Shown: positions 36,175 through 46,833 of the stretch, piece by piece
Position numbering within the stretch: the stretch's first letter is position 1
Layout of the letters: every line of letters begins with the position of its first letter
NCBI GenBank assembly: GCA_913061475.1
Contig: CAJXUN010000014.1
Span: 23,169-87,168 of the forward strand
Reading direction: 5' to 3'
Length of the DNA stretch: 64,000 nucleotides
Origin: an uncultured Colwellia sp.
GTDB taxonomy: Bacteria > Pseudomonadota > Gammaproteobacteria > Enterobacterales > Alteromonadaceae
Notes under the pieces: model-generated
Database searches by the model: none
Told to the model about the DNA's origin: nothing
Seen by the model: only the letters and a program-made list of their open reading frames with translations
Translations under genes and position numbers: made by a program

Positions 36175-36586
36175 TGGATTCGATAAACTTGCTCGGTTGA
36201 CAAAATATGCTGGCTACATGAGTCATGAAAAGTAAGCAAAGCTTGATTCAGCGATTGTTATTATATCTTTGCCATATCATAGCTATAGGGCAGATATCAT
36301 GGCCATTACACGATATTACACGGCCGGTGAAACATTGTGCACTTGTAGTGGTTTTGTAGAAAATGGCTAGAGGAATAAGTGCTGAGCTAGCTTTGTCTAA
36401 CAGCGGGTGATGACTTAACGCCGTTTATTACTTTATTGATTTTCTGACCGAAACAGAGAAAAGTTTTACAATAACTCAATCACATGATGAGCATAAAATA
36501 ATGCGGTGTTATTGCCGATACTAAAAAGAATAGCCATTGTATAATTCAATAACTGCTGTATTATTAAGATAATTGAAAAAAATGGC
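36175..36586. other. 412-bp intergenic region upstream of the copper cluster
   Basis: It should hold the promoter of the CopL-like gene. A small direct repeat ATTACACGATATTACACG is present near 36305-36325. I find no MerR-type 19-bp-spaced promoter here like the one at 47415. Confidence 0.5.
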
Positions 36587-36970
36587 TTGCTTGTGTCTTT
36601 TAATTTCCTCAAAACATTAATGGTATTACTGCTATGTTTGACCTTTGTTGGTCAATCGATGGCGAGTGCTGCTATGTCTTGTCATATGATGAGTATGTCG
36701 GGAATGAAGATGCAAAACCAAGGCAATGCTGTGATGGATCATAGTACACATAACATGGCGAATAGTTCAGTAGTTGATGCTGAAGAATCGTCAGAAGATT
36801 GTTGTGTTAAATCATGTGATTGCTTTACTGGTGGCTGCTCAAATGTTGCGGCGTTAATGAAAAGCGCTGGTAATTACGCGGTTTTTTCCTCAGCTAAAAT
36901 ATTTACTTCTTCTCGTTTGATACCAAGTCAAAAACCTTCATCACTCTATCGCCCGCCAATATTAAGCTAA
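36587..36970 (+). CDS. CopL-like His/Met/Cys-rich exported protein
   Basis: The 127-residue protein has a signal peptide (LMVLLLCLTFVGQSMASA) and a metal-ligand-rich mature part: SCHMMSMSGMKMQ, MDHSTHNM and EDCCVKSCDCFTGGC. This resembles CopL-type small proteins of copper-resistance loci. The start is uncertain: TTG 36587, GTG 36593 or a later codon just before the signal peptide. It is the first gene of the copper cluster and probably binds copper in the periplasm or outer membrane. Confidence 0.7.
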   Translation: MLVSFNFLKTLMVLLLCLTFVGQSMASAAMSCHMMSMSGMKMQNQGNAVMDHSTHNMANSSVVDAEESSEDCCVKSCDCFTGGCSNVAALMKSAGNYAVFSSAKIFTSSRLIPSQKPSSLYRPPILS

Positions 36971-37123
36971 ATACAGCATAGTTGTGTCCAAAATTTGGCA
37001 CATTTTTATAAAATTATCTGTATTAGGCTTTTTTTGGTTGCTGAGTTTAACGAACATATGCTCAAGTGCTATCAAAATAACCTAATTAATTAAAGTCGTT
37101 AATTAATCCCTATTGGGGCGGTT

Positions 37124-37648
37124 ATGTATTCAAATAAATTTACCTTAAAGTTTGTCGCTATTTTAGCCTTAGTGTTTGTTATTGCCAGTTGTTCAGATAA
37201 AACTACCGCAGAAAATAGTGCTAAAACGTCGAGTGTTCAGCCTGAAACCATTCATTTTGACGTCTATAAAAGTCCCACTTGTGGCTGCTGTGAAAAGTGG
37301 CTTAATCACCTCCATGACAGTGGTTTCGAATCAAAAATTCATAACTTTGAAGATTTTTCAGGGCTTAAAGCAGAGCAAGGTATTGCGCCTCGATATCGTT
37401 CTTGCCACACCGCTATTTCACAAAATGGCTATGTTTTTGAAGGTCATGTGCCAGCCAAGTATATTCAGCAATTTTTAGCAGAAAAACATGCTAATAATAT
37501 TATCGGTTTGTCAGTTCCCGCTATGCCTGTTGGTACGCCAGGTATGGAAGTTGATGACAAGTTTCAGCCCTATAGAATTTTACTGTTGAAAGCTGATGGC
37601 AGCTATGAAATTTATGCCAGTATCCAGTCGTATCAGGAACAATTCTAA
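37124..37648 (+). CDS. DUF411 metal-binding lipoprotein
   Basis: A signal peptide ends in a lipobox VIASC (Cys23), so the 174-residue product is probably a lipoprotein. The mature part has the DUF411 thioredoxin-like signature FDVYKSPTCGCCEKW, followed by SCHTA and VPAKYIQQFL...GLSVPAMPVGTPGME. DUF411 proteins accompany copper and silver efflux systems. The stop codon shares one base with the start of the next gene (TAATG), so it opens the efflux operon. Confidence 0.85.
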   Translation: MYSNKFTLKFVAILALVFVIASCSDKTTAENSAKTSSVQPETIHFDVYKSPTCGCCEKWLNHLHDSGFESKIHNFEDFSGLKAEQGIAPRYRSCHTAISQNGYVFEGHVPAKYIQQFLAEKHANNIIGLSVPAMPVGTPGMEVDDKFQPYRILLLKADGSYEIYASIQSYQEQF

Positions 37649-39123
37649 TGACTACCCTTAACAAAATTACTCAGTTTGGCATCAAGGTTAATGTCGGCAT
37701 CATTGCCTTGACTATTTTTTCGGCCAGCGCTGCACAAACTATGATGGCTAGCGCTGATACCGCTTTATCTTTTAAGCAGGCGATTAATCTAGCGCAAAAA
37801 AATGACCCATGGTTAACGGGTAATATTCATCAACAAAAAGCACTTGAGTCAATGAGTGTGGCTGTTGGTACATTACCAGATCCTACCGTTTCTATCGGCT
37901 TAGCTAATTTACCCACCAACGGATTTGATTTTGGTCAAGAAGGCATGACCCAAGCCAAGGTCGGAATAACACAAATGTTTCCGCGTGGAGAAACGCTGAA
38001 ATTCAAAAGCCAACAACTTAAATTGCAAAGTGAAATGTTTCCGCAACAACGATTGGATCGAGAGTCGAAGGTGGCGGTTACGGTAGGAAGCTTATGGTTA
38101 GATGCTTATCAAGTTCAGCAAAGCATTGCTTTAATTGAAAGAAATAAAGCGTTATTTGAACAGTTAGCCGATATTGCAAAAGCTAGCTACTCATCAGCGG
38201 TTGGGAAAACTCGGCAACAAGATATTGTGAGAGCACAATTGGAGCTTACCCGTTTGGAAGAACGGTTAGACAAGCTAGGTCAACAAAAAAATCGTTTTGA
38301 AGGCATGTTATTACAGTGGTTAACGCAGATCTCTGACGATAATGGTGCAACAGAAGATGTATCATTGGCGGCAAAATTTTCTTTGCATAATATTTTATTA
38401 AGTGAAGAGTTACCGAAAATAGCACTGATTAATCATCAGCTGGTATATCAAGAGAATTGGTTACAGTCTAATGACCTTGTGCCCTACTTTGCTAAGCACC
38501 CAGCGGTTGTGGCAATAGATAAGAAGGTAAAGGCAACTAAAACGGGTATTACCTTGGCTAAGCAAAAATACCAACCACAATGGGGGGTTAATGCCAGTTA
38601 TGGTTATCGCGCCGATGATCCTATGGGCAATAGTCGAGCCGACTTGTTTTCGGTTGGCGTATCATTCGATCTGCCTATATTTACTGAAAATCGACAAGAT
38701 AAAGAAGTGCAATCAGCGATATCGACTACCGAAGCGGTAAAAACAGAAAAGTTACTTTTACTGAGAAAATTTATCAGTGCTTACGCCAGTTCTAAAGGTC
38801 GCTTACAGCGCTTAAAAAGTCGACAACAACTCTACAAGTCAAAATTATTGCCTCAAATGTACGATCATGTCGACGCTGCGTTAACCGGATATACCCATGA
38901 TGATGGAGATTTTACCGAGGTGGTGCGTTCACGTATTGCAGTGTTAAATGCTGAAATAGATGATTTAGCTTTGAACGTTGAAGAACAAAAAATATTGTTA
39001 GAGCTTAACTATTTACTCATTGGCAGTATTGATACGCCAATAAGTAAAAATAAGATAGATGTGATCAATAACGGTGAATATGTCACGACTTTTGATGCCG
39101 TTAATTTTGGAGAAGAAAAATGA
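37648..39123 (+). CDS. TolC-family outer-membrane efflux protein (CusC-like)
   Basis: The 491-residue protein has a signal peptide and the repeated helical layout of outer-membrane efflux channels: ALSFKQAINLAQKNDPWLTGN at the start of the mature part, LPDPTVSIGLANLP, then VGVSFDLPIF. It forms the exit duct for the RND pump encoded next. It overlaps the adaptor gene by 4 bp (ATGA). The context makes CusC the closest functional match. Confidence 0.88.
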   Translation: MTTLNKITQFGIKVNVGIIALTIFSASAAQTMMASADTALSFKQAINLAQKNDPWLTGNIHQQKALESMSVAVGTLPDPTVSIGLANLPTNGFDFGQEGMTQAKVGITQMFPRGETLKFKSQQLKLQSEMFPQQRLDRESKVAVTVGSLWLDAYQVQQSIALIERNKALFEQLADIAKASYSSAVGKTRQQDIVRAQLELTRLEERLDKLGQQKNRFEGMLLQWLTQISDDNGATEDVSLAAKFSLHNILLSEELPKIALINHQLVYQENWLQSNDLVPYFAKHPAVVAIDKKVKATKTGITLAKQKYQPQWGVNASYGYRADDPMGNSRADLFSVGVSFDLPIFTENRQDKEVQSAISTTEAVKTEKLLLLRKFISAYASSKGRLQRLKSRQQLYKSKLLPQMYDHVDAALTGYTHDDGDFTEVVRSRIAVLNAEIDDLALNVEEQKILLELNYLLIGSIDTPISKNKIDVINNGEYVTTFDAVNFGEEK

Positions 39124-40973
39124 GCGCCGGTAGTTTAAAGAGTAATACTAAAGCCATTATCGCAGGTGTGATCATCGGGGGTATGCTGACCTTTGGCGCT
39201 TACATTTGGTTAATACCATCTGGAAATGAACAGATGGCAAGCGCAACATCTACAGAGAAACAGCCTTTGTATTGGGTTGCACCTATGGACGCTAATTACC
39301 AACGCGATAAGCCCGGAAAATCACCTATGGGCATGGATTTGGTGCCGGTATATGAGGATGATGGTAACGGCCCTGATGAAGGTCCTGGTACTATTCGAAT
39401 TTCATCTAATGTGATCAATAATTTGGGCGTTCGTACCACCAAAGTGAGTTATAAATCACTACATACTGAAATTAATACCGTTGGCTATGTCGCTTACAAC
39501 GAAGATAAATTAGTTCATATCCATCCAAGGGTGCAAGGCTGGATTGAAAAACTATATATTAAATCTGTTGGCGACCCAGTCGAAAAAGGTCAGCCGTTAT
39601 ACGATATTTATTCGCCGGAGTTAGTGAATGCTCAAGAAGAGTTATTGCTCGCATTAGCGCGTAACAACAAACAATTAATCAGTGCTGCTGAAAATCGATT
39701 AATGGCACTACAACTACCTAAATCGGCAGTTGAAAAGTTAAAGAAAACGAGAAAGTCTCAGTCAAACATTACCTTTTATGCACCGCAAAAGGGTGTCGTT
39801 GAAAACCTAAACATACGTGAAGGTTTCTTTGTTAAGCCCGGTTCAACGCTTATGTCGATTGGCGACTTATCTGAAGTTTGGGTTGAAGCTGAAGTATTTG
39901 AACGACAAGCAGGACAAGTAAAAACCGATACCCCCGTCACTATGACGCTTGATTATTTACCGGGTAAAACGTGGACAGGGCAAGTTGATTATATTTATCC
40001 AACACTTGATGCTAAAACCCGTACTGTCAAAGTTCGCCTACGTTTCAATAATGATAATGGCGATTTTAAACCGAATATGTTTGCACAAATTGCCATTCAT
40101 ACTACGGGTAATGAAAGTGCCTTACTTATTCCTAAAGAAGCGCTGATTAGAACGGGTAGCCAAGACCGGGTTGTGCTCGCACTTGGGCAAGGAAATTTTA
40201 AATCGGTGGCGGTAACCGTCGGACGCTACGATAGTGAAAGTGTTGAAATAGTTGCAGGCCTGAGTGAAGGAGAAGAGGTTGTTAGCTCCGCGCAGTTTTT
40301 ACTGGATTCAGAATCAAGCAAATCATCAGATTTTAAACGTATGAATCATGATGATGTTAGACAAAATGATGCCGTACCAACGTCGGTGTGGGTCGCCGCT
40401 AAAATTCAAAGTTTAATGGAAGGTCATAAAATGTTAACGCTAGTGCATGATGCTATTCCTGAATGGGATTGGCCTGAAATGACCATGGATTTTACGGTCA
40501 GCGATTCAGTCGATTTTTCTTTACTTAATCAAGGTCTTAGTTTGCACGTTGAAGTAACAAAAACTGCGGCAGGCGACTACCAAGTCAGTAATATTCATAT
40601 CCCTGATACGTTAACAGATGATTCTAGCCCTATGGTCGGCATGGATATGAGCAAAGGCAGTAAAACAAGTGCCGTTATACCTTCTGCAACCGTAACCGGC
40701 ACCATCAACTCCTTAATGATTGATCACGGTATGATCAACATCAGTCGCTCCGCCATTGAAAAATGGCATCGAGAGGCGGCAACCGTTGATTTTATTGCCG
40801 GTGACGGCGTGAGTTTATCAAAGCTTAGCCAAGGTATGTTGGTGAAATTTACCTTCGAAATTCGCGATGACAACTTTGTTATTGTTGAAATTTCTCCACT
40901 AGCCAATGATGGAACATCAATAGGCGCTTCAAGCGATGAAGTGCCTGTTGTTGATCACTCAAGCCACCAATAA
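39120..40973 (+). CDS. CusB-like RND adaptor fused to two CusF-like domains
   Basis: The 617-residue adaptor starts with an inner-membrane anchor and a heavy-metal-binding motif (YWVAPMDANYQRDKPGKSPMGMDLVPVY). The membrane-fusion core follows (HIHPRVQGWIEKLYIKSVGDPVEKGQPLYDIYSPEL, PKEALIRTG). At the C-terminus are two CusF-like domains. The first (about 420-490) keeps the Cu(I) ligands His, Trp, Met and Met in VHDAIPEWDWPEMTMDF. The second (about 520-590) has lost them: SRSAIEKWHREAATVDF. Free CusF is thus built into the adaptor, with one active and one degenerate copy. Confidence 0.9.
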   Translation: MSAGSLKSNTKAIIAGVIIGGMLTFGAYIWLIPSGNEQMASATSTEKQPLYWVAPMDANYQRDKPGKSPMGMDLVPVYEDDGNGPDEGPGTIRISSNVINNLGVRTTKVSYKSLHTEINTVGYVAYNEDKLVHIHPRVQGWIEKLYIKSVGDPVEKGQPLYDIYSPELVNAQEELLLALARNNKQLISAAENRLMALQLPKSAVEKLKKTRKSQSNITFYAPQKGVVENLNIREGFFVKPGSTLMSIGDLSEVWVEAEVFERQAGQVKTDTPVTMTLDYLPGKTWTGQVDYIYPTLDAKTRTVKVRLRFNNDNGDFKPNMFAQIAIHTTGNESALLIPKEALIRTGSQDRVVLALGQGNFKSVAVTVGRYDSESVEIVAGLSEGEEVVSSAQFLLDSESSKSSDFKRMNHDDVRQNDAVPTSVWVAAKIQSLMEGHKMLTLVHDAIPEWDWPEMTMDFTVSDSVDFSLLNQGLSLHVEVTKTAAGDYQVSNIHIPDTLTDDSSPMVGMDMSKGSKTSAVIPSATVTGTINSLMIDHGMINISRSAIEKWHREAATVDFIAGDGVSLSKLSQGMLVKFTFEIRDDNFVIVEISPLANDGTSIGASSDEVPVVDHSSHQ

Positions 40974-40988
40974 AGGAGCTAAATACTT

Positions 40989-43900
40989 ATGATTGCTTCT
41001 ATTATTCGTTGGTCGGTCGGTAATCGATTTTTTGTCTTACTGGCAACGTTTTTACTGGTCGCAGCCGGTTTATATTCGGTTAATAAAACCCCGATTGATG
41101 CTTTGCCTGATTTGTCTGATGTGCAAGTGATAATAAAAACCAGTTATCCAGGGCAAGCACCACAAGTGGTTGAAGATCAAGTAACGTATCCAATGACCAC
41201 GGCGATGTTGTCTGTACCCGGTGCGGTGACTGTGCGTGGTTACTCTTTTTTCGGTGATTCCTATGTTTATGTGATTTTTGATGAAGACACTGATTTATAT
41301 TGGGCACGTTCACGGGTACTTGAATATTTAAGTCAAGTCGCCCCTAATTTACCCAGTGATGCTAAGCCGCAATTGGGTCCTGATGCAACGGGTGTCGGTT
41401 GGGTCTATTTATATGCCTTGGTCGATAAAACCGGTCAGCATGATTTAAGTCAGTTACGTAGTATCCAAGATTGGTTTTTAAAGTTTGAACTGCAAACTGT
41501 GCCAGGGGTTTCTGAAGTTACCGTGCTTGGCGGTATGGTTAAGCAATATCAAGTCAGGGTCAATCCAGATAAGTTAAGAGCTTTTGGTATTCCTTTATCG
41601 CTCATTCAAACCGCGATTAAACAAGGCAACCAAGAAATAGGCGCCTCGGTCATTGAAATGGCAGAAGCAGAATATATGGTTCGAGCTACGGGTTATATCA
41701 AAGGTGTTGAGGATCTTGAGCATATTCCACTAGGGGTTAACCAAAATGGTACGCCATTATTGTTAAAAGATGTCGCTGATATTGGCATTGGTCCTCAAAT
41801 GCGTCGTGGTATTGCCGAGCTGAATGGTGAAGGGGAAACCGTTGGCGGTATTGTGGTGATGCGTTTTGGCGAAAATGCCCAACAAGTCATCAAGCGTGTG
41901 AAAGCAAAGCTTGAAAAACTTAAGGCTGGACTGCCTGACGGTGTTGAAATTGTGCCTGTCTATGATCGTTCTGCCTTGATAGAGCGTGCTGTCGATAACT
42001 TGGCTTATAAGCTATTAGAAGAATTTGGCGTTGTCGCTTTGGTTTGCATTATTTTCCTGTTCCATGTTCGCTCGTCTTTAGTCGCGATCGTGAGTTTGCC
42101 AGTCGGCATTTTAACCGCATTTATTGTCATGCATATGCAAGGGCTCAATGCCAATATTATGTCATTGGGCGGTATTGCTATTGCCATTGGAGCGATGATT
42201 GATGGTGCTATCGTGATGATAGAAAATATGCATAAGCATATGGAACGCCTCACTGCTCAAGGCAAAACCCTTACTAATGAAAACCGTTGGCAAGTGGTGA
42301 TTGAATCGGCCAGTGAAGTCGGGCCAGCGTTATTTTTTAGCTTGTTAATCATTACGGTGAGTTTTATTCCGGTATTTACCCTAGAAGCACAAGAAGGGCG
42401 TATGTTTGCGCCGCTGGCTTTTACTAAAACTTATGCCATGGCGGCATCAGCGGCATTGGCAGTTACTTTAGTGCCGGTGCTTATGGGCTATTTTATTCGC
42501 GGTAAAGTGTTACCAGAACACAAAAATCCGGTTAATCGATTTTTGACCTTCATTTATATTCCGGCCTTAAAAACGGTATTACGTTTTCCTAAAGCCACTT
42601 TACTTGCAGCATTAGGTGTACTGGCTATTGGACTCTATCCGCTAGATAAAATGGGCAGTGAGTTTATTCCGCCACTCGATGAAGGTGATTTAATGTATAT
42701 GCCGACCACCTATCCTGGCATCTCGATAGGGCAAGCACGGCAGCTGCTACAACAAACCGATAAGTTAATCAAAACCGTGCCGGAAGTTAAAACCGTATTT
42801 GGTAAAGTTGGTCGCGCAGAAACCGCAACGGATCCAGCGCCATTAACTATGATTGAAAGCTTTATTCAGTTTAAACCACAAGATCAATGGCGTGAGGGAG
42901 TAACGACAGAAAGCTTGAAAAAAGAATTAGATGCACTGGTAAAACTTCCGGGCGTTACTAATGCTTGGGTGATGCCGATTAAAACGAGAATAGATATGTT
43001 AGCAACGGGCATAAAAACCCCTGTTGGAATAAAAATATCGGGTCCTAAGCTGGATGTTATTCAAGATATAGGTAAGCAAATTGAAGAAGTTTTAGTTAAT
43101 GTGCCTGGCACCGCTTCAGTGTACTCAGAGCGTGTGGCAGGTGGTCGTTATGTCAAAGTTGATATCCAACGTGCTAAAGCGGCACGTTATGGGCTAAATA
43201 TTGCTGAAATACAGCAAGTTGTAGCGACAGCTATCGGTGGCATGAATGTTACTCAAACGGTTGAAGGTTTGGAACGTTATCCGGTCAGTTTACGCTATCC
43301 ACAAGATTATCGTGACTCTCCTGAACAGTTATCATTATTGCCCATTGTTACGCCTAATGGTCAACGAATTTCACTCGGTGACGTTGCTGATGTCTTTATT
43401 GAGGATGGTCCTCCGGGTATAAAGTCTGAAAATGCTCGCTTAAATGGCTGGGCATTTGTCGACATTGATGGTGTAGATATTGGTAGTTATGTGATTGACG
43501 CACAAAAAATTGTCGCTGATAAACTGAAATTACCGGCGGGTTATTCCATTACTTGGGCAGGCCAGTACGAATATATGGAACGCGCTAAAGCTAAATTGGC
43601 TTATGTGGTGCCACTAACGTTATTTATCATCATAGTGTTACTGTATTTAAACTTTAGAAATATGGTTGAAGTCGCGATGATCATGGGCACGTTACCACTG
43701 GCTATGGTAGGCAGCATCTGGTTAATGTACTTAGAAGGCTTTAACTTTTCGGTGGCGGTTGGTGTCGGCTTTATTGCGCTGGCGGGGGTTGCGGTTGAGA
43801 TCGGCGTTATTATGTTGGTTTATTTAAACCAAGCCTATCAAGCAATGCTTAACGACCATCATGAGCAAGGTCTTACAACCACTAAGGCTGATGTACTGCA

Positions 43901-44141
43901 GGCAGTATTAGAGGGGGCAGGTATGCGTGTTCGTCCCGTTATGATGACCGCAGCCGCGATTATTGTCGGCTTATTACCTATTTTATATGGTACAGGCACA
44001 GGTTCAGAAGTGATGAGTCGTATTGCCGCGCCTATGGTTGGCGGTATGTTGAGTGCGGTAATATTGACCTTACTTGTTTTGCCTGCGCTGTTCTATCTAT
44101 GGCGTTGCTCAGCAATAAAAAACACAATGTCACGGGCCTAA
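40989..44141 (+). CDS. CusA/CzcA-type heavy-metal RND efflux pump
   Basis: The 1050-residue protein is a heavy-metal RND transporter of standard length: [28 protein letters not shown] near the N-terminus, [17 protein letters not shown] (proton-relay segment), [20 protein letters not shown] and [18 protein letters not shown], where the methionines match the CusA copper path. GGAG lies 10 nt before the ATG. With the adaptor and duct upstream it forms a three-part pump that moves Cu(I) or Ag(I) from periplasm to outside by proton antiport. Confidence 0.95.
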   Translation: MIASIIRWSVGNRFFVLLATFLLVAAGLYSVNKTPIDALPDLSDVQVIIKTSYPGQAPQVVEDQVTYPMTTAMLSVPGAVTVRGYSFFGDSYVYVIFDEDTDLYWARSRVLEYLSQVAPNLPSDAKPQLGPDATGVGWVYLYALVDKTGQHDLSQLRSIQDWFLKFELQTVPGVSEVTVLGGMVKQYQVRVNPDKLRAFGIPLSLIQTAIKQGNQEIGASVIEMAEAEYMVRATGYIKGVEDLEHIPLGVNQNGTPLLLKDVADIGIGPQMRRGIAELNGEGETVGGIVVMRFGENAQQVIKRVKAKLEKLKAGLPDGVEIVPVYDRSALIERAVDNLAYKLLEEFGVVALVCIIFLFHVRSSLVAIVSLPVGILTAFIVMHMQGLNANIMSLGGIAIAIGAMIDGAIVMIENMHKHMERLTAQGKTLTNENRWQVVIESASEVGPALFFSLLIITVSFIPVFTLEAQEGRMFAPLAFTKTYAMAASAALAVTLVPVLMGYFIRGKVLPEHKNPVNRFLTFIYIPALKTVLRFPKATLLAALGVLAIGLYPLDKMGSEFIPPLDEGDLMYMPTTYPGISIGQARQLLQQTDKLIKTVPEVKTVFGKVGRAETATDPAPLTMIESFIQFKPQDQWREGVTTESLKKELDALVKLPGVTNAWVMPIKTRIDMLATGIKTPVGIKISGPKLDVIQDIGKQIEEVLVNVPGTASVYSERVAGGRYVKVDIQRAKAARYGLNIAEIQQVVATAIGGMNVTQTVEGLERYPVSLRYPQDYRDSPEQLSLLPIVTPNGQRISLGDVADVFIEDGPPGIKSENARLNGWAFVDIDGVDIGSYVIDAQKIVADKLKLPAGYSITWAGQYEYMERAKAKLAYVVPLTLFIIIVLLYLNFRNMVEVAMIMGTLPLAMVGSIWLMYLEGFNFSVAVGVGFIALAGVAVEIGVIMLVYLNQAYQAMLNDHHEQGLTTTKADVLQAVLEGAGMRVRPVMMTAAAIIVGLLPILYGTGTGSEVMSRIAAPMVGGMLSAVILTLLVLPALFYLWRCSAIKNTMSRA

Positions 44142-44145
44142 GTGG

Positions 44146-44883
44146 ATGAAAGTATTAAAAATAAGTCGCAAATTTCATCGCTGGTTAATGTTGTTTTTAG
44201 GGATACAATTTTTGATTTGGTCAATATCAGGCGCCTATATGGTGATATTTGATATTGACTATATTCATGGTGATAGCTTGGTGGTAAATCACCAAAACAG
44301 CATTGATGTCGCTAAAATTTCTTATCCTCTGTCGGCATTACGTCAACAGTATCCTGATGCAAAACATATAGCGGTAGAAAATTTTATTGACCAGGTGGTA
44401 TATCGTTTTACTGCCTTTGATAAAAAGTACCTTGTTGATGCGTTTAACGGCGAGCAGCTTTCGCCGTTAAACGCCAAGGATGCCAAGCGCGCAGCAAAAT
44501 ATTATTACAGTGGCACCGGCGAGATTGTGGAAATTGAGCTGATCAGTGAAAATCCACCATTTGAGCTGAGCCCTCGCACTTTACCGGCTTGGCGAATTAA
44601 TTTTGATGATTTTGGCAGCCCATCACTTTACGTTTCAGCGCAAACCGGTAAGTTGGTCGGTAAACGTCATGAGTTTTGGCGTACGTTTGATTTGATGTTT
44701 AGTTTGCATGTGATGGACTATGAAGATGAAGACCCAAGCAACCAATTGTTGTTTTGGTTTGCCATATTTGCCTTGCTTGCCGCCATTTTCGGCGCGGTGC
44801 TGAGTTATTTGGTTATTTTTAAAAGTAACAAAGCCGATGTTGCTAAACAAAGTATCGGGGGCGGATTTAATGTTGCTGATTAA
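44146..44883 (+). CDS. PepSY-domain membrane protein
   Basis: The 245-residue protein has an N-terminal membrane segment (WLMLFLGIQFLIWSISGAYM), a periplasmic region with a PepSY-type module (YLVDAFNGEQLSPLNAKDAKRAA) and a C-terminal segment (LLFWFAIFALLAAIFGAVLSYLVIF). HRWL and SLHVMDYEDED histidines could ligate haem or metal, as in PepSY_TM reductases. It starts 4 bp after the RND gene and overlaps the next by 14 bp. It resembles the N-terminal half of that next protein, so the two may form a heteromer. Confidence 0.82.
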   Translation: MKVLKISRKFHRWLMLFLGIQFLIWSISGAYMVIFDIDYIHGDSLVVNHQNSIDVAKISYPLSALRQQYPDAKHIAVENFIDQVVYRFTAFDKKYLVDAFNGEQLSPLNAKDAKRAAKYYYSGTGEIVEIELISENPPFELSPRTLPAWRINFDDFGSPSLYVSAQTGKLVGKRHEFWRTFDLMFSLHVMDYEDEDPSNQLLFWFAIFALLAAIFGAVLSYLVIFKSNKADVAKQSIGGGFNVAD

Positions 44884-46723
44884 AAAATTACATAAGTGGC
44901 TGTCATTATTAGTTGGCATACAATTATTACTTTGGCTTGGCACGGGCTTGTTTTTTAATTTGATGGATCATCAAAAGGCATCAGGTAATCAATATCGTCA
45001 AAAAACTGTGCCAGTACATGTTGATATGGCTCGCCTTATTGAGCCTCAGCTTGTGCTGTCAAAATCTAAGCCAGTGGTGTCTTTAAAGCAAATATCATTA
45101 TTAGCACAACCCTATTATTTACTCACGCATCAAAATACGCTTTATCGTCATTTAAAAAACAACTATTCCTTGGTGCATGCTTATAGCGGTGAACCGACAG
45201 TGATTAATGACGTTATGGCGGGAAAACTGGCGCAGTCCTCATATAAAGGTCAGGGCGTAATCAAAAACATCATCAAGTTATCACCGCCATACGATGATAT
45301 ACCGCGTGAAAAAAATGACGTTTGGCAAATCAATTATAACGATGAGGTTAACACCAGTGTTTATGTTGATGTCGGCTCAGGTCGCATTATTAAACACAGT
45401 AATGATGATAAGCGCTTCGCCGATATTTTCTTTATGCTGCACTTTATGGATTACGGCAGCGAAGGAAGTTTCAATAATGTCCAAATCATTGTTTTTGCTA
45501 TTTTCACTTTATTCTTTAGCTTTACTGGCTTTATTTGGGCCATTGAGTTGGGCTTAAATGGCCAATATAAGCTTAGCTTTACGCGTAAGAAGCGTAAGTT
45601 AGCGTTGTTTGATAAAGATAACCAAGCGATTGGCAGCTTTGAAGTGACAACTAACAGTAACTTGCTCGATGGTTTAGCTGCACATGACATTGCTTTGTCT
45701 TCAACGTGTGGCGGCGTTGGTACTTGTGGGCAATGTAAAGTACAGCTTAACCATAACACTAAAATCACTTCGGCGGATCATAGCCACTTTAACGATGAAC
45801 AACTCAAGCAAGGTTTTCGCTTGGCTTGCCAACATAATGTAAGTGAAGTTGGGCAGCTAACATTGCTTGATGTTACGCAAGCAAAAAAGCACTTATTGGA
45901 ACTAACCCATAGCGAATTTATCAGCCCATTTATCAAAGAGCTGAGGTTCAAAGTTGTTGGTGACTATCGTTTAAGGTTTCGCGCGGGAGCTCATATGCGC
46001 TTTTTTATTCCTGCAGCTAGAGGGGTATCTATTCCTCAGCGTTTACCTGAAGAGTTAAAGCCACATTGGCATCATATTGAGCATTTGGAATATCAACATA
46101 ACGCCTGTAGTCGAAGTTATTCATTAGCGAACGGTGATGGTCAAAGCGCGGATGGTGCTGAAGAGTTAGTGTTTACTATTAAAATACAAAATGCCGCAAA
46201 TAATAGTGTATTACCCGGGGTGGGCTCAAGTTATCTCTGTAATTTGGCTCAAGGCCAAACAATAGAAGCTGTTGGCCCGTTTGAAGATTTTTATGCAAAA
46301 TCGAACAGTAATAAAACCATGGTACTCATTGGGGCAGGTTCAGGTATTGCTCCGCTTAAATCGATACTCGAGGAACAGTTGTTAAATACTGATAAAGACC
46401 CCTTGGCTAAAAGGTCTATTTATTTCTTTTATGGCGCGAGAGCAGAACAAGACTTGTTATATTGCCATGAGTTTTTTCAACTATCAAAACAGTACCCACA
46501 ATTCAAATATTTTCCAGTGCTATCTCAACCCTCTGGAGATTGGACGGGAGCTAGGGGCTATACGCAAGAATTGTTGAATAGCCACTTGGAAGCTATTAAT
46601 CAACTTAATCGTTTGGAATTTTATCTTTGCGGCCCAGCAAAAATGATGACAGACACCATGAAGTTATTACAAGAAAAACATGTCGATGCGAGCAATATCG
46701 CCTTTGACCAATTTACCCAGTAA
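44870..46723 (+). CDS. PepSY membrane domain fused to NqrF-like 2Fe-2S/FAD/NAD reductase
   Basis: The start is ATG 44870, inside the end of the previous gene, after GGGGGCGG. The 617-residue product has a PepSY-type membrane part (segments near 10-30 and 205-230, HKWLSL, MLHFMDYGSEG). It is followed by a 2Fe-2S ferredoxin domain (STCGGVGTCGQCK...ACQ), an FAD domain (CSRSYSLANGDGQ) and an NAD domain (LIGAGSGIAPLKSI, FYFFYGARAEQDLLY-like, YLCGPAKMM). The last three match NqrF in order. Electrons from NADH would cross the membrane, possibly to reduce Cu(II) or Fe(III) in the periplasm. That role is inferred from the operon. Confidence 0.85.
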   Translation: MLLIKKLHKWLSLLVGIQLLLWLGTGLFFNLMDHQKASGNQYRQKTVPVHVDMARLIEPQLVLSKSKPVVSLKQISLLAQPYYLLTHQNTLYRHLKNNYSLVHAYSGEPTVINDVMAGKLAQSSYKGQGVIKNIIKLSPPYDDIPREKNDVWQINYNDEVNTSVYVDVGSGRIIKHSNDDKRFADIFFMLHFMDYGSEGSFNNVQIIVFAIFTLFFSFTGFIWAIELGLNGQYKLSFTRKKRKLALFDKDNQAIGSFEVTTNSNLLDGLAAHDIALSSTCGGVGTCGQCKVQLNHNTKITSADHSHFNDEQLKQGFRLACQHNVSEVGQLTLLDVTQAKKHLLELTHSEFISPFIKELRFKVVGDYRLRFRAGAHMRFFIPAARGVSIPQRLPEELKPHWHHIEHLEYQHNACSRSYSLANGDGQSADGAEELVFTIKIQNAANNSVLPGVGSSYLCNLAQGQTIEAVGPFEDFYAKSNSNKTMVLIGAGSGIAPLKSILEEQLLNTDKDPLAKRSIYFFYGARAEQDLLYCHEFFQLSKQYPQFKYFPVLSQPSGDWTGARGYTQELLNSHLEAINQLNRLEFYLCGPAKMMTDTMKLLQEKHVDASNIAFDQFTQ

Positions 46724-46833
46724 ACCATTAATTTTATTAACTTAGGAATAAAGTACGAAAACGGTAATAACATTAGATTTAGTGCCAGTGTTGATTGATT
46801 AAATATATTGGACAAATAACAACAGGAAGAATC

